64,000 nucleotides of DNA from Atrina japonica. Its lineage: Eukaryota > Mollusca > Bivalvia > Pterioida > Pinnidae. Under the pieces are notes generated by a model. The model had not been told where the DNA came from. It saw only the letters and a list, made by a program, of their open reading frames with translations, and made no database searches. Positions 1 to 12,716 of this stretch are shown here, one piece after another. Position 1 is the first letter of the stretch. Each line of letters begins with the position of its first letter. The DNA lies in contig BROG01000915.1 in the NCBI GenBank assembly GCA_030159075.1, positions 87,001 through 151,000 on the forward strand, written 5' to 3'. Position numbers and translations under genes: made by a program.

Positions 1-1091
1 AATCTGATACACATGTACACACAAAATCAATTTCAAATTAAATAGCATCATCACCCTTCCAAAAAAATGTCAGAGAAATATATTACCGGTATCTGATAAT
101 AAGAGATTAGAATCAGAACCTAACACACACGTGAAGCACACTGATAAGATACAAAGTGACCTCAAGATTTACATGTAATTAGCATGTGACAGATGTAAAA
201 CACCACATACACAAATCCCAAACGCAGATCATATCAACCTTACACATTGTTAAGTTTCTGTGTCAATTCACTGACAAGACATGTAAACTATAAAAGTGAT
301 ATAAAAACAGCACAAACATATATTTCTATTAGAATGACAGACACCATTTCCAATTATATCACTCTTTTAAGAGATTTTATCTTCAACAGTGGCACTCTAG
401 AGGGTCAAAAGCAAAGAATAGCCAATAACACAGATAAAAAAAACTGAAAATAAAATAAAGGATAGAAAAAAGGCAACTGGAGAAAGCATATCATCTGCTC
501 TAGCTGGAGTACCTCTTTAGTTTTCTTTAATTTTCTTGACCTATTGACTGGTGACAACCGACCATTGTAGCTTGAGAAATGAATGGAGGCTTGTTCGATC
601 TGGCCAAAGAAAGATAGACAGAAAGATTAACTTAATAATAGTGGACTCATCATTTTCCATATTGATTTTCATATTGAGGAGTATGTAGTAAAGTGAGAAT
701 GACAAGGAAAAGGTAAAGGTCAAAATTAGTTTCCAATATCCTGAAACTATGGACAATGTTGATATATAAAATATATTCAATATTACATAATCATTGTCAC
801 ATTTGGTGATTGCAAACATTTGTAGCATTCACAAATACATATGCACGTATTTGAAAATGTATTGATCATCATTTATCTCCTGCATGAGTTTATTTTTAAA
901 AATCATTATTAAAAATAGCACAAATTGATATTAAAACAAAAATAAATAATCATAACTGATACAGTGTAGAAATGCATTTTGTAAACAACTGAACTGTACA
1001 TATGAAAAATAAAAATCAATAATCTAATATCATTATCACAATTTGTCATTCAACTTTAATGATCGTGGTCTTAGGATATCTTAATATTACA
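1..1091. other. intergenic or intronic DNA, no gene seen
   Basis: AT-rich sequence with short open frames only, none with coding character or splice sites that I could pair. It lies downstream of the minus-strand exon at 1098-1550, so it should be intron of that gene. Confidence 0.4.
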
Positions 1092-1097
1092 ACTTAC

Positions 1098-1550
1098 ATG
1101 TCTTTTCTGTCGTTCTAGATGTTGCTGTTGTCTTGCCATAAAATCTGTACCTAAATTTTCTACTATTTTGGCACTCGCTGTACTAACTTTTGGCCGAAAG
1201 GTGAAAATATTATCATCCAGCAAAATATCAGATTTAGCGGTCATTTTTCCTGTTCTGAGAGCAACCCCTTTCTCCTTGGGGAATTTTATATTATTTTCTG
1301 TGATTGAGGTAAACAAATTGTCTTCAGCTACACAATCACTTGTTACTTGAAATTTGTCGGGGCTAGGAGGAATAGGCGCTAATGGTTCTCGCGATTTACA
1401 TTTTATATCTCGCATAAAATTTGGCAAATTACTGTCTAAACTTTTCAATCGACGAATTGCAATTCTTCGGCTTGCTTCGCTAATCTTAGGTATAAATGTA
1501 TGGTCTTGGTATGCATCCTGTTTCTGTCTCCCCATTTGCTCATGTTGGCG
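1098..1550 (-). CDS. coding exon of an unrecognised gene with repeated TFxPK motifs
   Basis: The minus-strand frame from the ATG at 1533-1535 encodes about 146 residues up to a consensus donor (GTAAGT, complement of 1092-1097), so the stop codon beyond the donor is not the real end. The protein has two similar blocks: TFIPKISEASRRIA near residue 13 and FTFRPKVSTASAKIV near residue 110. The second is followed by the Gln/Arg-rich DFMARQQQHLERQKRH. Between them is a Pro-rich linker (PLAPIPPSP). Upstream of the ATG the frame stays open and reads RQHEQ, which resembles the ARQQQHLERQ block. A CAG at the complement of 1551-1553 would give a phase-0 acceptor exactly there, so this may be an internal exon and not the first one. 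I do not recognise the family. Repeated F-x-P-x-I/V-x-x-x-S motifs with basic helices occur in some cilium-associated proteins, but that is only a loose analogy. The gene continues beyond the left edge. Confidence 0.6.
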
Positions 1551-1559
1551 CTGAATTGC

Positions 1560-2185
1560 AAGCCATTTTCAGGTGACGATCTTCAAGAATATTTACATTC
1601 CTATTCCACAAATTTGGCGTACCCCGTCGCTATGGAACAGCCATATTGTTTTCAATCGTAATCTCAAACCGTCATTTCTTAATTAATTTTGTTTTACGAA
1701 AACACCGAAAATGAATGGCTTTTTATCAAATAATACTAAATATGAATTTATTAGTCGGACTTTCTTAAGATGGTATTCAAAAATATTAATATTATAAAAT
1801 ATTCAATCGAAATCATACTCTCTACATTAAACTGGTACGAAATATCATTTATAATTATTGCCTGGTTACCAACGTCAGGTATTATTCGAATTACCTCGTC
1901 CGATTCGTAATTCATTCGGAATACATTCAGACTTACCCACCTAGTGATTAGAACAAAGCTAATCCGAAGTCAGCGAGCGCCCGAAAAATAAAAAAAATAG
2001 GTTTAAATGAATGAATAAATGACCCGACTTTCCCCTCAGATCACATATCAAGGAACCGAACGATTAAGAGCTCTATTTGCAGAAAAAAAAATGAAAAAAA
2101 TGAAACTGTTATTGAGATCATAGATATCATTTTCTACATAGATATAGAATCTGATACTTAATATCTCTGCTGAAAACATAAAAAG
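1560..2185. other. intergenic sequence, no gene seen
   Basis: No convincing reading frame. The stretch is upstream of the minus-strand exon and could hold its promoter or an upstream intron. No clear TATA element was seen. Confidence 0.3.
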
Positions 2186-2190
2186 TATCA

Positions 2191-2300
<110 letters not shown>

Positions 2301-2718
2301 AAGATGTACATTTCTGTTACACATATATCAGCTGGTTCACAAGGACAAACCTGTCCGAAGCTACTTATCTTTCTTTTTCAGATCAAGGGCAATCGAAAAT
2401 GCTTAGACTCTATATAAATAATACTGGCAAAAACCATTGGCGGATTTAGAGGGGACGTCGGGAGATAGGCCGAATTTTCTGCCCCGATTTTAAGCGTTTT
2501 GTTTTGTTTTGTTTGTTTTTTTTTTTTTGTTTTTTTTTTTTTGTAAAATCAGGGGGATCACTTAAAATCAGGGCAGACAGTTCGGCCTAGTTGGGGGCGT
2601 ACACCCCCAAATGACTTTTGAAAAGAGAGAGAGAGAGGTGGGGGGTAACTCAAGCTTTAGCGTTACTATTTTAAGAGTTTATATTAGACATGCACGCTGT
2701 GTGTTGTCCGTGATTAAT

Positions 2719-3020
2719 CTAAGGGGCGTATTAGCTGTGTTTACCCCCAAAAATATTCAGTTCGATTTTTTGTCTACATGTACTTTTACTACTTGTACTT
2801 GATGTACAATAACAAATAAAAGTTATGAGACGGGCATAAAAATCTTATACTCCTATATGTTTTGTGAAAACAAGGTCAGGTCCAGTGTGGTTTTCATATA
2901 CAAATAGTAAGGTTGAATTAATCAATTGCAATTGAAAAAGTGCCAAATATGGATTTCTCAAGCAATTTTTACAAAATATATAGGAATTTAAGAATTGTTA
3001 TTCCTGTGTATATATCTAGG
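2719..3020. mobile_element. hairpin MITE, GGGGCATTAGCT family, truncated copy
   Basis: This copy aligns over about 300 bp with those at 5743-6104 and 40949-41240. It starts with the family end (here AAGGGGCGTATTAGCT) and has internal segments that fold back on each other: TCCTATATGTTTTGTGAAAA against TTTTTACAAAATATATAGGA. The far end is not recognisable. It is non-coding. Confidence 0.7.
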
Positions 3021-3286
3021 CAATTGACAGATGCGCAATTTGGTTTCATCCAGGGAAAATGGGATGAATAGTAACGATGTTTCAAGCGATTTAACTTTTC
3101 ACGAAGATGTATTGCTGGTTAAAGTAAATATAAACTTTATACTCACAACAGAAATAATTTTTATTTCCGCGTCATGAAATGGGACATAACTCGCGTGTAT
3201 AATCGTGAACGCGACTACCGATTTTGATCGGGTATTCGATCGTTCTATAAATACAGACATTTTCATTTTTTCACTCATGGTGCTCT

Positions 3287-3404
3287 TTAACTCGAATAAT
3301 TAAACCCTCTCCATTTCGGCCAATTCTCTCCTTCTTTCGAGGTTGAAGTGTGAAGTGATCGTACGATAGTGAGAGGAATATAACGACTTAATTATTCGGG
3401 TTAA
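3287..3404. mobile_element. short inverted-repeat element (118 bp)
   Basis: Two 17-bp arms, TTAACTCGAATAATTAA at 3287-3303 and its complement with one mismatch at 3388-3404, enclose 84 bp that is not AT-rich. It looks like a tiny MITE, but only one copy was seen. A TATAAATA sequence lies 40 bp upstream. Confidence 0.45.
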
Positions 3405-3619
3405 CTACATGTATTTCTCTGATTAATTTCATAATTATACGGGAAATTAAACATTCTTTCAAATGGTGATGGCCTAATACGGGAATATGATTATTTCATA
3501 AATACCACTCCTTCCAGAAATGTACCAGGTTATGTTTTGAAAAGATATGCAACGTTTAAAATGTTAAAGTAACTTGAATAAAATTACCTGCAACTTGTGC
3601 CCATTTTACCATAGGTCGG

Positions 3620-3960
3620 TTCATTACATTAGGGTGTTGTCTAGTCACTCAGGTGACCTATTGCTGTGGGTCCTCGTCCGTACTGTCTATAAGTTATGCA
3701 TCGTCCGTCAACAATTGAACATTTTTAAGTTCTTTTTGAAAACTATAATATATAAGGCCTTTCCTTTGGTATGATGAATATTTCAAAGGTAGTTGTGAAC
3801 AGAACCCCTCGTAGTGCCCCATTGCCCATGACCCCTTGTTTATCGAGTCTAGATGTTTTATTCTTTAATTCAAAGCATGATAATTTTAGACAAACCAGGA
3901 AATGGTCAAATACACTGTAGGCCCTATGTATTTTTATATATGTATGTATATATGAAATAA
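3620..3960. repeat. dispersed repeat fragment (TCAGGTGACC type)
   Basis: The stretch begins with the CACTCAGGTGACC signature and a run of GTCCGT motifs that recur at the ends of the elements near 11.1, 29.1, 48.3 and 49.7 kb. It is a fragment of a high-copy non-coding molluscan repeat. Confidence 0.4.
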
Positions 3961-4084
3961 ACATTGTAACCGCATTTTATTACGGGGGTATGTTGTTTGG
4001 CAATACTTCCTAGTTTATCTCAGTCAAAATTATGTTTTGAAGAAAAAGTAAAGAATCCAGACTCGAAAAACTAGGGAGGTACCG

Positions 4085-4171
4085 GTGGGCATAGGCGTAG
4101 AAACGGGGGTGGGGGTAGGGGGTCCCTCCCCTCATTTTTTCACATACAATTTTTTATATATATATATATAT

Positions 4172-4241
<70 letters not shown>

Positions 4242-4700
4242 CATCACGACTGGAATCCAGTAAAAGGCTTCCAAGAACTTTTAAATTAGGCCTACCAAAA
4301 TTTTCGCTTCTTGCTACGCTCGGCGAGGACAATTATATACTCTTCCTTCCCTCTAACTCGAAATCCTGGATTCAACCAGACTTTGTCTGTATGTGTTTGC
4401 GTTTTCTCAGCATGTATTAATGTCAAAATTTATTTGCAAACAAAGTTAGCATGGGAAGTTTACGATTTTCCCATGTGTTATTAACAGCTGAAGATTAAAT
4501 CCATAGGCGTAGGAACCTGGGGTAGGGGGGGGGGGTCCCCCACTTTTTTATACAATTTTTTATATTATCATCACGTCTGGAATCCAGAAAATGGCTTCCC
4601 AGAGCTTTTAAATTATGGCCTACTAACCCTCTAACTCGAAATCCTGGGTCTACCCTGGCTTTGTCTTTGTGTTATTAACAGCTATAGATCAGAAGATTTA
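4085..4700. repeat. two diverged direct copies of a repeat, one split by (TA)n
   Basis: Both copies begin with AGGCGTAGRAAC, a G-rich run and TCCCYCMCTTTTTT. They share the block ATCATCACGWCTGGAATCCAG followed by TGGCTTCC and CTAACTCGAAATCCTGG. Copy 1 is about 4085-4400 and contains a (TA)n expansion at 4156-4238. Copy 2 is about 4502-4680. A related G/C-rich start recurs at 17219. They are non-coding. Confidence 0.6.
4156..4238. repeat. (TA)n microsatellite
   Basis: Alternating T and A with three phase breaks, inside the dispersed repeat above. Confidence 0.95.
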
Positions 4701-5742
4701 ATCATCAATGATCTTGTCACATACCCCTAAAAATAAACTTTGGACCGCCCCTAATAAGTCTGGGCGGAATAAAAACGAGTTGCAGTGTTTTAATTGACTC
4801 TCTGGACTTTTAAAATTTAACATTTATGGGAAAATAATATGATTTTGTATCCCGAAGCTAGAAAATTCCGAAATATATTTAACGATAAAGAGGTCAAAAT
4901 TAAATGTCCAGAGAATACTAGAACGAAATGCTTCCCCGACTTTAAGTAACTTTTTTGCTTATCCAACCTTGTTTTGAGAAGGGTAATCAGTGTGATTTAC
5001 TAATGGAGCGTATTTTCGCGTCTGGGCTCAGAAAAATGCTTTCAAAAATGCTTCTACAGACTTTCAAATTTCAAAAATTGTTTTTATTCGATGCGTAAAA
5101 TTCGACCCCTTAATGAAATATTGCTTCACAATTAATCCAAAACTTGAAATTTTGCGTATTGAGCAAGGATAGCGTGCGTTGATAGAATAGGTGTAAAAAG
5201 TCGGAAAATTAAAAACAAACTTCCCAAAATTGTCGCGCCTCGTTCCGCTCACAATAACAGTATAAATTTTTGTCACCAGTTAAAAAATCATGCACCATTT
5301 AAAATTTTTCCAGGTTTGCCATTTTTTTTGTGTGCTCTCCATAATGTAAGGTATTAGATTAAGAGTTACTCCCCTTTAAACACTTGTTTGTTTCGTATAG
5401 AAAAAATCACACTAAAGCTATTTGTGGCGTATTCAAGGGGGAGTTGCACCCGCTTGAAAAAAATTCAAAACGACCCAAGACCCTTCGCCTCTGAAGGCAC
5501 GCACCTTCGGCGCTCGCATTTCGTAATGATAAAAATTCTCACCCCCTTTTCAAAAATCCTGGGTCAGCCCCAGTATTTCATCTTAAAAAGGTTAATTGAA
5601 CAGCAGACATTATATATATAAAAGATTATTTCTAGGTGGGCACGGGAATACTCCCACGTAAATTGAATTTATTTCACAAGATATGAAAAATTAAATATTA
5701 AGTTTGTAGTTTCAAGACACCAAATTATGATCTCTTTATTTT

Positions 5743-6104
5743 AAAGGGGCATTAGCTTTGTTTACCACAAAAAAATATTTAGATTTTTTCGACATTTACT
5801 TCTTGTACTTGATGTACAATAACAAATAAGAGCTATACACAGGCATACAATATCTTATATTCCTATATATTTTGTGAAAATAAGGTCAGGTCTAATGTCG
5901 TATTCATATACAAATAGGAAGTTTGAGTTAATTAATTGCAAGTGAAAAAGTGCCAACCGTGGTTTCTCAAGCAATTTTCATAAAATATACAAGAATTTAA
6001 GAATTTTTATGCCTGTGTATCTCTTTTTTGTTATTGTATACCAATCCAAGAAGTAAAACTGGAAGAAACATTTTGAAAAAAAAAACCCACAGCTAATGCC
6101 CCTT
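5743..6104. mobile_element. hairpin MITE, GGGGCATTAGCT family, complete copy
   Basis: The left end AAGGGGCATTAGCT at 5744-5757 is matched exactly in inverse by AGCTAATGCCCCTT at 6091-6104. The internal part also folds back on itself. There is no coding capacity, which fits a non-autonomous DNA transposon that makes a long hairpin. Related copies lie at 2719 and 40949, and end fragments at 11622 and 26284. Confidence 0.75.
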
Positions 6105-6109
6105 GAAAG

Positions 6110-7020
6110 AAAACATTCCTTTAATAGATTAATTTAACCTGAAAACGAAAGCATTCCATTAACAGAATAATTAAACCTGGAAACGAAAGAAAAGTTGAAT
6201 GCTAAGGGTTCGTGTCGTTGTGTATTATCCCATCGTACATTTTCGAATTTTGCATGCGGACAAACGTTATGCTAGGGGTCTGAGGCATTCTCACCCGGAT
6301 TTTTTCCTTAATTTCACAAGTCCTAAGAGGCTTTCAATAGCCTCCAAATACTGAATTATGATATTTCTATCCTTTCAGAAGTATCTGGTTGATAGGTTGA
6401 TTAAAACCTGTAAAATGAAGTTGAATTCAGCGATGATTATAGAGGGTTCGGGAATAAGCTCCTGAGATGCATTTTGGAATTATCCAATTTAATTAGAATC
6501 CCGATGAGGCATTTTCTAGCTCCCTGGCACAAATCAAGGCAAGAAATCAAGAAATCAGCTGTTTAAATTGGGACTCATTTTTATTCCAAATCAATGTTGC
6601 ATTAAATTGACAGACTAATTATATTTACCCACAATAAAGTAAGTTTCAGCAAACACAACGCTTACGATGCCACATGAGTGGTCCAGAAAAGTTTTTGAAC
6701 ATTTAAAAAAAAAGCTCCGAGCAGTCTTTTCTGGATCCTAGACACTAAATCCATCCTGTCTCAAGTACATTATTGATAATAAGTCCATGTCAAAAGAAAC
6801 TTCAACAGTGCTTTTTGAAAGTTACCAAATGCAACTCCCATAACCCCCTCTAGATCCGCCAATGAATTAAAATAAACTTTATTATTTTTTTTCAAGTTTT
6901 AGCACGTTTGCAATGTTGTTTTAAAGTGCAAAGTTCATTGCAATGCCAGTCCCGAGGAATGAACTTTGCAATCGGCACTTAAACAAGAGTTGAGAGAGTG
7001 TGCAAGGACCGACAACTCTG
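6110..7020. other. intergenic DNA, nothing recognised
   Basis: AT-rich sequence with no paired splice signals, long frames or tandem repeats. Confidence 0.3.
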
Positions 7021-7027
7021 TGTAAGT

Positions 7028-7145
7028 TACGCCACAGTAAACGATTTTTCAGTTATATGGTGGCGGCCAGTTTTTAATGGTGGAGAAGAGAATCTGTTTA
7101 CAATGTACCCGGGAAGAGACTACCGGCCTTCTGCATGTAGTAAGC
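7028..7145 (-). mobile_element. SINE fragment (tRNA-headed family A, body only)
   Basis: It contains the complement of the body signature seen at 8608, 18845 and 24172: TTTTTCAGTTATATGGTGGC, then a GGAGAAGAGAAT block and CCCGGGAAGAGACTACCGGCC. The tRNA-like head is missing. Confidence 0.65.
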
Positions 7146-7149
7146 GATT

Positions 7150-8600
7150 GCGAACATTATCGTTATATAAAAGAGGGTTCCAGAAAGACATTTTTTAAAA
7201 CGTCCAAAAATAGTATCTTCTTTTAATCTGGTTATGAAATCCAGAAAATAACTTTGGCAATCATCAAAAGAAAAAGGTGACAAAGAAAACAAAAATCAGT
7301 TTATTTTGCCCTATATTACCTTTTCTTTTTTTCAGTTTTAAAAAACAATAAATTTGCACTTTGTAAACCATTCTGTCACTCTACGTCATCTTCCAAAGTC
7401 CATGTTTTCCGATCCATTCCTTTACCCACACACTGAGTGGATCGGAGAATCTTGACTTGGAAAGATAATTCTACCTGGGACAAATTATATACATAGATTC
7501 TGACAAAATTTCCACAGATAGTGTAATGAAATATTGTATTTTAAGGCCATGCAGGAGCTCCCAAAATGTACGTTGTCTGTCCATCTTCTGTTTCAGTTTT
7601 GTTTTGTCAAGTTTCCTTTTTTACACAACATATATATGCACAAGTAAATTCACAAAAACTCGTCAACATTAGAAATATTATGATTCTTAACACATTTTAG
7701 TGTCAAAATATACTCTTTAACACGCTGGTGGATAAAAGTGTTAAGAAAACTGCCCAATTTTTGAGTTATTTTAAGTAGACAATTTTTTTCAAGGTTTTGA
7801 CCCTTCGTTTTTCCGTAACTTTTTTTCCTGTGACTTTTTTCTACATTCCTTGCAACGTATTTCCTGCGTGTTTTTATCTTAAAACTATATATATATATAT
7901 ATATATCCATTATGTAAACACACAGTGTAAGGATATACATGATCTACAGACACATTATGCTTTAGTTTAGTTAGTTTAGCTTGAGTACTGGGGAAAATTG
8001 ATGACGTCGGTGCCAGACTGAGGAAACAGGTTAGCGGGACCAATCGATGATAACTAAGATGTAGAGAACTAGTGGGATTTTTTTTTCTAAAGGCAGAGGT
8101 ATTTTAATTTGGAAAAATGGCTATCACTGTTTATCGGAATTTGATTTTATTTTCGCCACTACCTTTCAAAGACTTGAATTTATCATCTTTCAAAAATGAA
8201 ATCGTTGACTACAAATTAAAGAACACTGGACTAATACTTATCACTGGGAGGCAAGCAATATAGGTATACTTCAGTCCTGATATTTGGCCATCAATCATTA
8301 AACTGCAAAATTGAGTACCGTAGATGCCGGAGACCCACCTATCTGTAAACAGGTAATAGGAATAAAAGCGGGCTACTTTGATCTATTTGCCTGCCAATCA
8401 ACATACCTGTCGACCATATAACATGTGTGTCAACAATTTAAATGTAGATTAGCATTATCATTTTGTTACCTGTCTTTGCTTTCATTTTAATTTTGAAATC
8501 AAATATTGAAATTTGTCACGAACTTGGCGTATTCATTCACGTCCATATGTACACTGAACACTAGATCTAGTAACATTATTTGGTTCTTCATTGCTGTTTC
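7150..8600. other. intergenic DNA, nothing recognised
   Basis: AT-rich, with a short (TA) run near 7887-7907. I see no exon-like frame with splice sites. Confidence 0.3.
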
Positions 8601-8607
8601 ACATTCT

Positions 8608-8880
8608 GCCGGGGCTGAATGGTTATAAGTGCACCACGCTTTGAACCATGGAGCCAGTCTCCCACTTCTGGTCAGCTCATGTTCGAGTCCCGCTAGAGCC
8701 TAAGCTGATATTGTGAGAAAGTTTGCCAGTTTACTTGCGGAAGGTCGGTGGTCTCTTCCTGGGTACATCGTAACCGCGGGTTCTCTCCTCTGCCCATAAA
8801 AACTACCATTTGACTGAAAAATTGTTGAGTGTGGCGAAATCATATTACATGCCTGAGATAAAGAGCCACAAATTTTGACC
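8608..8880 (+). mobile_element. tRNA-derived SINE, family A
   Basis: The 5' head has a degenerate pol III A box (GGGGCTGAATGGTTA) and a B box (GTTCGAGTCCC). The body carries GAGAAAGTTTGCCAGTTTAC and GGTGGTCTCTTCC, and the end reads CTGAAAAATTGTTGAGTG. The same order occurs in the other family A copies. Confidence 0.75.
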
Positions 8881-9361
8881 TTTGCTATTGACTGGCGCCA
8901 ATGCAATGAGGGGTCTTAAACGTGCCGCGCCACCGTGCCACGGGATCTCGATCTCATCCTAGAGACACACGACTTTCGGTTGGTATGCCAATCAGATGGA
9001 GAAGGAACTGTCTCTACCATTTTTAAGGATTTGGTGCCGTGACCAGGGAATCGCTCCCATGACCTTCAGCTTGTGAGTCGAAAACTCCATTAAAACAGAC
9101 TGCAACAAGCGGTAATAATTCATTATATGTACAGATGTTTGTGCGTGAATAAACGTATCACAAAATGCCAGCAAATTACATAGATGAAGCTATGGTTTGC
9201 TACATGGTAGGCCCTCTATATATGCTAATGCAAATGCAATAAAACAGTTCCCGGTATCTTGGTTTGAAGTTTCATCTCCTTAAATTTTATGTTTAGCATT
9301 CTAAGAAGCTAAATCAAAACCACCTAGGTTTTTCCTGATGGAGATTCTAACCCGGGTTTTT

Positions 9362-9793
9362 CACCTGCGAGGTGAATGTCCTCACTGCGAGGTGAATGTC
9401 CTCACTGCGAGGTGAATGTCCTCACTGCGAGGTGAATGTCCTCACTGCGAGGTGAATGTCCTCACTGCGAGGTGAATGTCCTCACTGCGAGGTGAATGTC
9501 CTCACTGCGAGGTGAATGTCCTCACTGCAAGGTGAATGTCCTCACTGCGAGGTGAATGTCCTCACTGCGAGGTGAATGTCCTCACTGCGAGGTGAATGTC
9601 CTCACTGCAAGGTGAATGTCCTCACTGCGAGGTGAATGTCCTCACTGCGAGGTGAATGTCCTCACTGCGAGGTGAATGTCCTCACTGCGAGGTGAATGTC
9701 CTCACTGCGAGGTGAATGTCCTCACTGCGAGGTGAATGTCCTCACTGCGAGGTGAATGTCCTCACTGCGAGGTGAATGTCCTCACTGCGAGGG
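9362..9793. repeat. 20-bp minisatellite, about 21 copies
   Basis: The unit CTCACTGCGAGGTGAATGTC is repeated almost without change. Two units carry GCAAGG in place of GCGAGG, at 9521-9540 and 9601-9620. Such homogeneity points to recent expansion. It is preceded by CCTGCGAGGTG, the likely seed. Confidence 0.98.
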
Positions 9794-9799
9794 ACTGAC

Positions 9800-11070
9800 T
9801 TCACTCTAATATATTTTCTTCTTTCTATTCGTTCATCATTCTATTTGAGGTTTTTTATTACTGTTGTTGTTGTTGTTGTTTTTTAAGACATATTTTTGAA
9901 ATTGATTTGTTATTCATTTTACATGGTAATACATTTTGTTATAACAAGTTCTTTAAAAGTGTTCTAAATGAACATATTCCTACACATGTTTTATACTGTT
10001 TATATATGGAAGACTCAAAACATCGACACACCCATCACCAACCACCCACACCAGTGCGACTTCAGTGGGGTTGCAATTTTTGAAACAAGGCAGTGAATAA
10101 TTCATTTTTAGTTAATAGACACTTTTGATAAAATAATGAATAACGATAAAGTTTTTTTATGAATTTCGGCGAAAAAAGTACCTTTAAAACAAGACAAAAC
10201 TTCAATCAAAGGGAGATAATTTCAGTATTGTTTCTAAATCAGTTTCCATCATTACAGATTGCTTCAGGAATGATAAGTTGAATGTAACTAAGTCCTGGTG
10301 CAGGTTTTATAGATACTTGATTAGATTATCTTATTTACATATCATATTTACATAATGTCTTTAAATATAACTCCCCTGTCAGTATCAGTACACACCTAGA
10401 ATGGAAAATATAGAGCTTTGGTGATTTTTAAATGACCGATATAGAATCGAATAGTGAAGCGAAGAGATAGGCCTCTCGCCGTAGCATATTCGTCAGTTTG
10501 GAGAGTAGAGATTCAGGTAAAAATATTTTCATAATTAATTGAATTTAAATGAAGTATATAAACTTTATATTCATAATTTGTATTTATTTTCTTTCTGAGA
10601 GGAAGTAATTTTCAAATTGATAAAGAAATGTGAGGCATCTGAAGATTCAGGCAAAAGCTATTTGTTTGCATGTGTTATCACTTTGAACAATGATATAAAA
10701 AATAAAAAGTAGATCTCGCTCTATATAATTTTCCTTATTTTTTTTTGTCCGTTGACAATATTATTTACTTAAGGCCCTATGTCTAATATTATATATATAT
10801 GTTATATAAATTAGATCTAGATCTATAGCCTTTTATAAGGTTGATGCATTTGACCAAAGATAATATTTACTGTAGGCTAGGCATACTGAGGATTGACCTT
10901 CCAAAAGTCAACAGTTATTCTATTTAGATTGGTAAAAACATGAATAATGTGATGATAATAAAATGGACAGTAAAAGTTAGCAATAAAGAGGTAATACAAA
11001 ATTTTTGTGACATTTTGGGTAATTGACAACACAATGTTCCAAACACTTAACAAGGAGTCATGTGGGTGTG
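9800..11070. other. mostly non-coding, with one possible 5' leader exon
   Basis: No coding frame. At 10437-10515 CpG is locally more frequent, an initiator-like TCAGTT sits at 10492-10497, and ATTCAG is followed by GTAAAAAT at 10516. This could be a transcription start and short leader exon. If so, the next supported plus-strand coding exon is the one at 24650. This is speculative. Confidence 0.25.
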
Positions 11071-11089
11071 TCTAAATCATATCTAGTTG

Positions 11090-11300
11090 CAGTGGTTTTT
11101 AGCACACCTGAGCCGAAGGCTCAAGTGAGCTGTTGTGATCACTCCCTGTCCATCGTCCAGTGTCCGTTCGTAGACTTTTCATGTTTCATGTACACATTCT
11201 TCTTGGTCTTCTTTCCACATTTGTGGATGGTTTTCAGGTGAACGATTGAGGCTCTCTTGGGCCTCTTGTTGAGGAATTTTTCACTAGCCTTCTGAAGGTC
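11090..11300. repeat. end of a dispersed repeat (CTCACTTGAGCC type)
   Basis: It contains CACCTGAGCCGAAGGCTCAA, a short palindrome, followed by TCCGTTCG-rich sequence. This matches in inverse orientation the end signature at 48300-48370. Confidence 0.4.
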
Positions 11301-11503
11301 AAATATGTCCAATATTGAGGTCACAAAGGTATTGTCTTGTCTTTTTCTATATTTCCTAATATTGATATGGTTTTCATATATAGGTCATTTAAATTTAAAT
11401 TTCAAGGAAATTTACTTAAATGTTTTTTAAGTAAAATTGTTTTATCAAATCTAAATAATACACAGTTATCTCCCCTTCATAATTTTTTAATTTGTTTTTT
11501 AAA

Positions 11504-11600
11504 TACAGTGGAACCTGTCTTAAGAGACCACTTAATCTGCAACTGAAATATGGTCTCTCAAAAGAGGTTTTATTTAAAGAACTAAAAATTAGCTACATAT
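11504..11600. mobile_element. partial MITE, ACAGTGGAACCTGTC family
   Basis: The left end ACAGTGGAACCTGTC is followed by AAGAGACCACTTAATCTGC and GGTCTCTCAAAAGAGG as in the copy at 23715. The right end is missing. A GGGGCATTTACTGTG fragment of another MITE follows at 11622. Confidence 0.6.
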
Positions 11601-11662
11601 GGTTTTTAAAGTGTCGCCTTTTAAAGGGGCATTTACTGTGTTTTAAAAAAAACCCAAAAAAA

Positions 11663-12345
11663 CCCATCAGTAAAGGTACTGCAGAAACACCAAATCAGTA
11701 AATATACCACAAAGACACCACATCAGTAAAGGTACCACAAAAGCACCACAACAGTAAAGTACCACACAGACAGTATGTCAGTAAAGTTATCATAGAGACA
11801 CCACATCAGTAAAGATACCACAAAGACACTGCATCAGTAAAGGTACCACAAAAACACATTAATAAAGATACCACATCAGTAAAGATACCACAAAGACACA
11901 CATGAGTAAAAGTACCACAAAGACATGGCATCAGTAAAAGTACCACAAAGATACCACACCAGTAAAAGTACCATAAAGATACCACATCAGTAAAGGTACC
12001 ACAAAGATACCATGTCAGTAAAGGTACCACAAAGATACCATGTCAGTAATGGTACCACAAATACACCATGTCAGTAAAGGTACCACAAATACACCATGTC
12101 AGTAAAGGTACCACAAATACACTATGTCAGTAAAGGTACCACAAATACACCATGTCAGTAAAGGTACCACAAATACACCATGTCAGTGAAAGACACCATA
12201 AATGCACCACATCAGTAAAAATACCGCAAAGATACCAATCAGAAAAGGTACCACAAAGAGACCATGTCAGTAAAAGATACCACAAAGACAGCACATCAGT
12301 AAAGGTCCCACAAAGACACCACATTAGTTAAAGTACCACAAAGAT
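11663..12345. repeat. 28-bp minisatellite, about 24 diverged copies
   Basis: The unit is close to TCAGTAAAGGTACCACAAA plus ACACCATG. It is most uniform at 12000-12180 and more decayed at both sides. The antisense frames rich in CGTFTDV are by-products of the repeat. Confidence 0.95.
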
Positions 12346-12716
12346 TTCAATGTTGAAAGGGCATCATGAAAATGAAAGTTTCCAGCAGTTAAGTAAGAAT
12401 ATGATGATTTAGAGAATTTAAGGATGGAATACCTTAAATATTGACCTGTGTGATGGACTATTGTCAATACAGAGAGAGTTATTTGATATGACGAAGCTGT
12501 TTAAGCATGACACCTTGGCTTTATTTCTTACCTGACACACCTGTTACTTTCACATTGTATGTCGATTCTTGGCAAAGAAACAACAGGTATAGTAAAAGTC
12601 ATATAACCTTACAGGATGGAGTCTTGTGAACCCTTTCTTGACCTGGACAAGTTTAAAATTTAGGTAAAAAAGCATAACATTAAAATTACACTGACTAGAG
12701 TTATTGTTTCTATAGG

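Noticed and set aside
9362..9793. CRISPR-like regular array
   Set aside because: The units are contiguous 20-bp repeats with no unique spacers, in a eukaryotic repeat-rich context. The other arrays (11.7, 17.7-22.6 kb) are rejected for the same reason.
11806..12324. Antisense frames with repeated CGTFTDV
   Set aside because: They follow the 28-bp minisatellite. 28 is not a multiple of three, so the frame changes along the array and no start or splice signal supports them.
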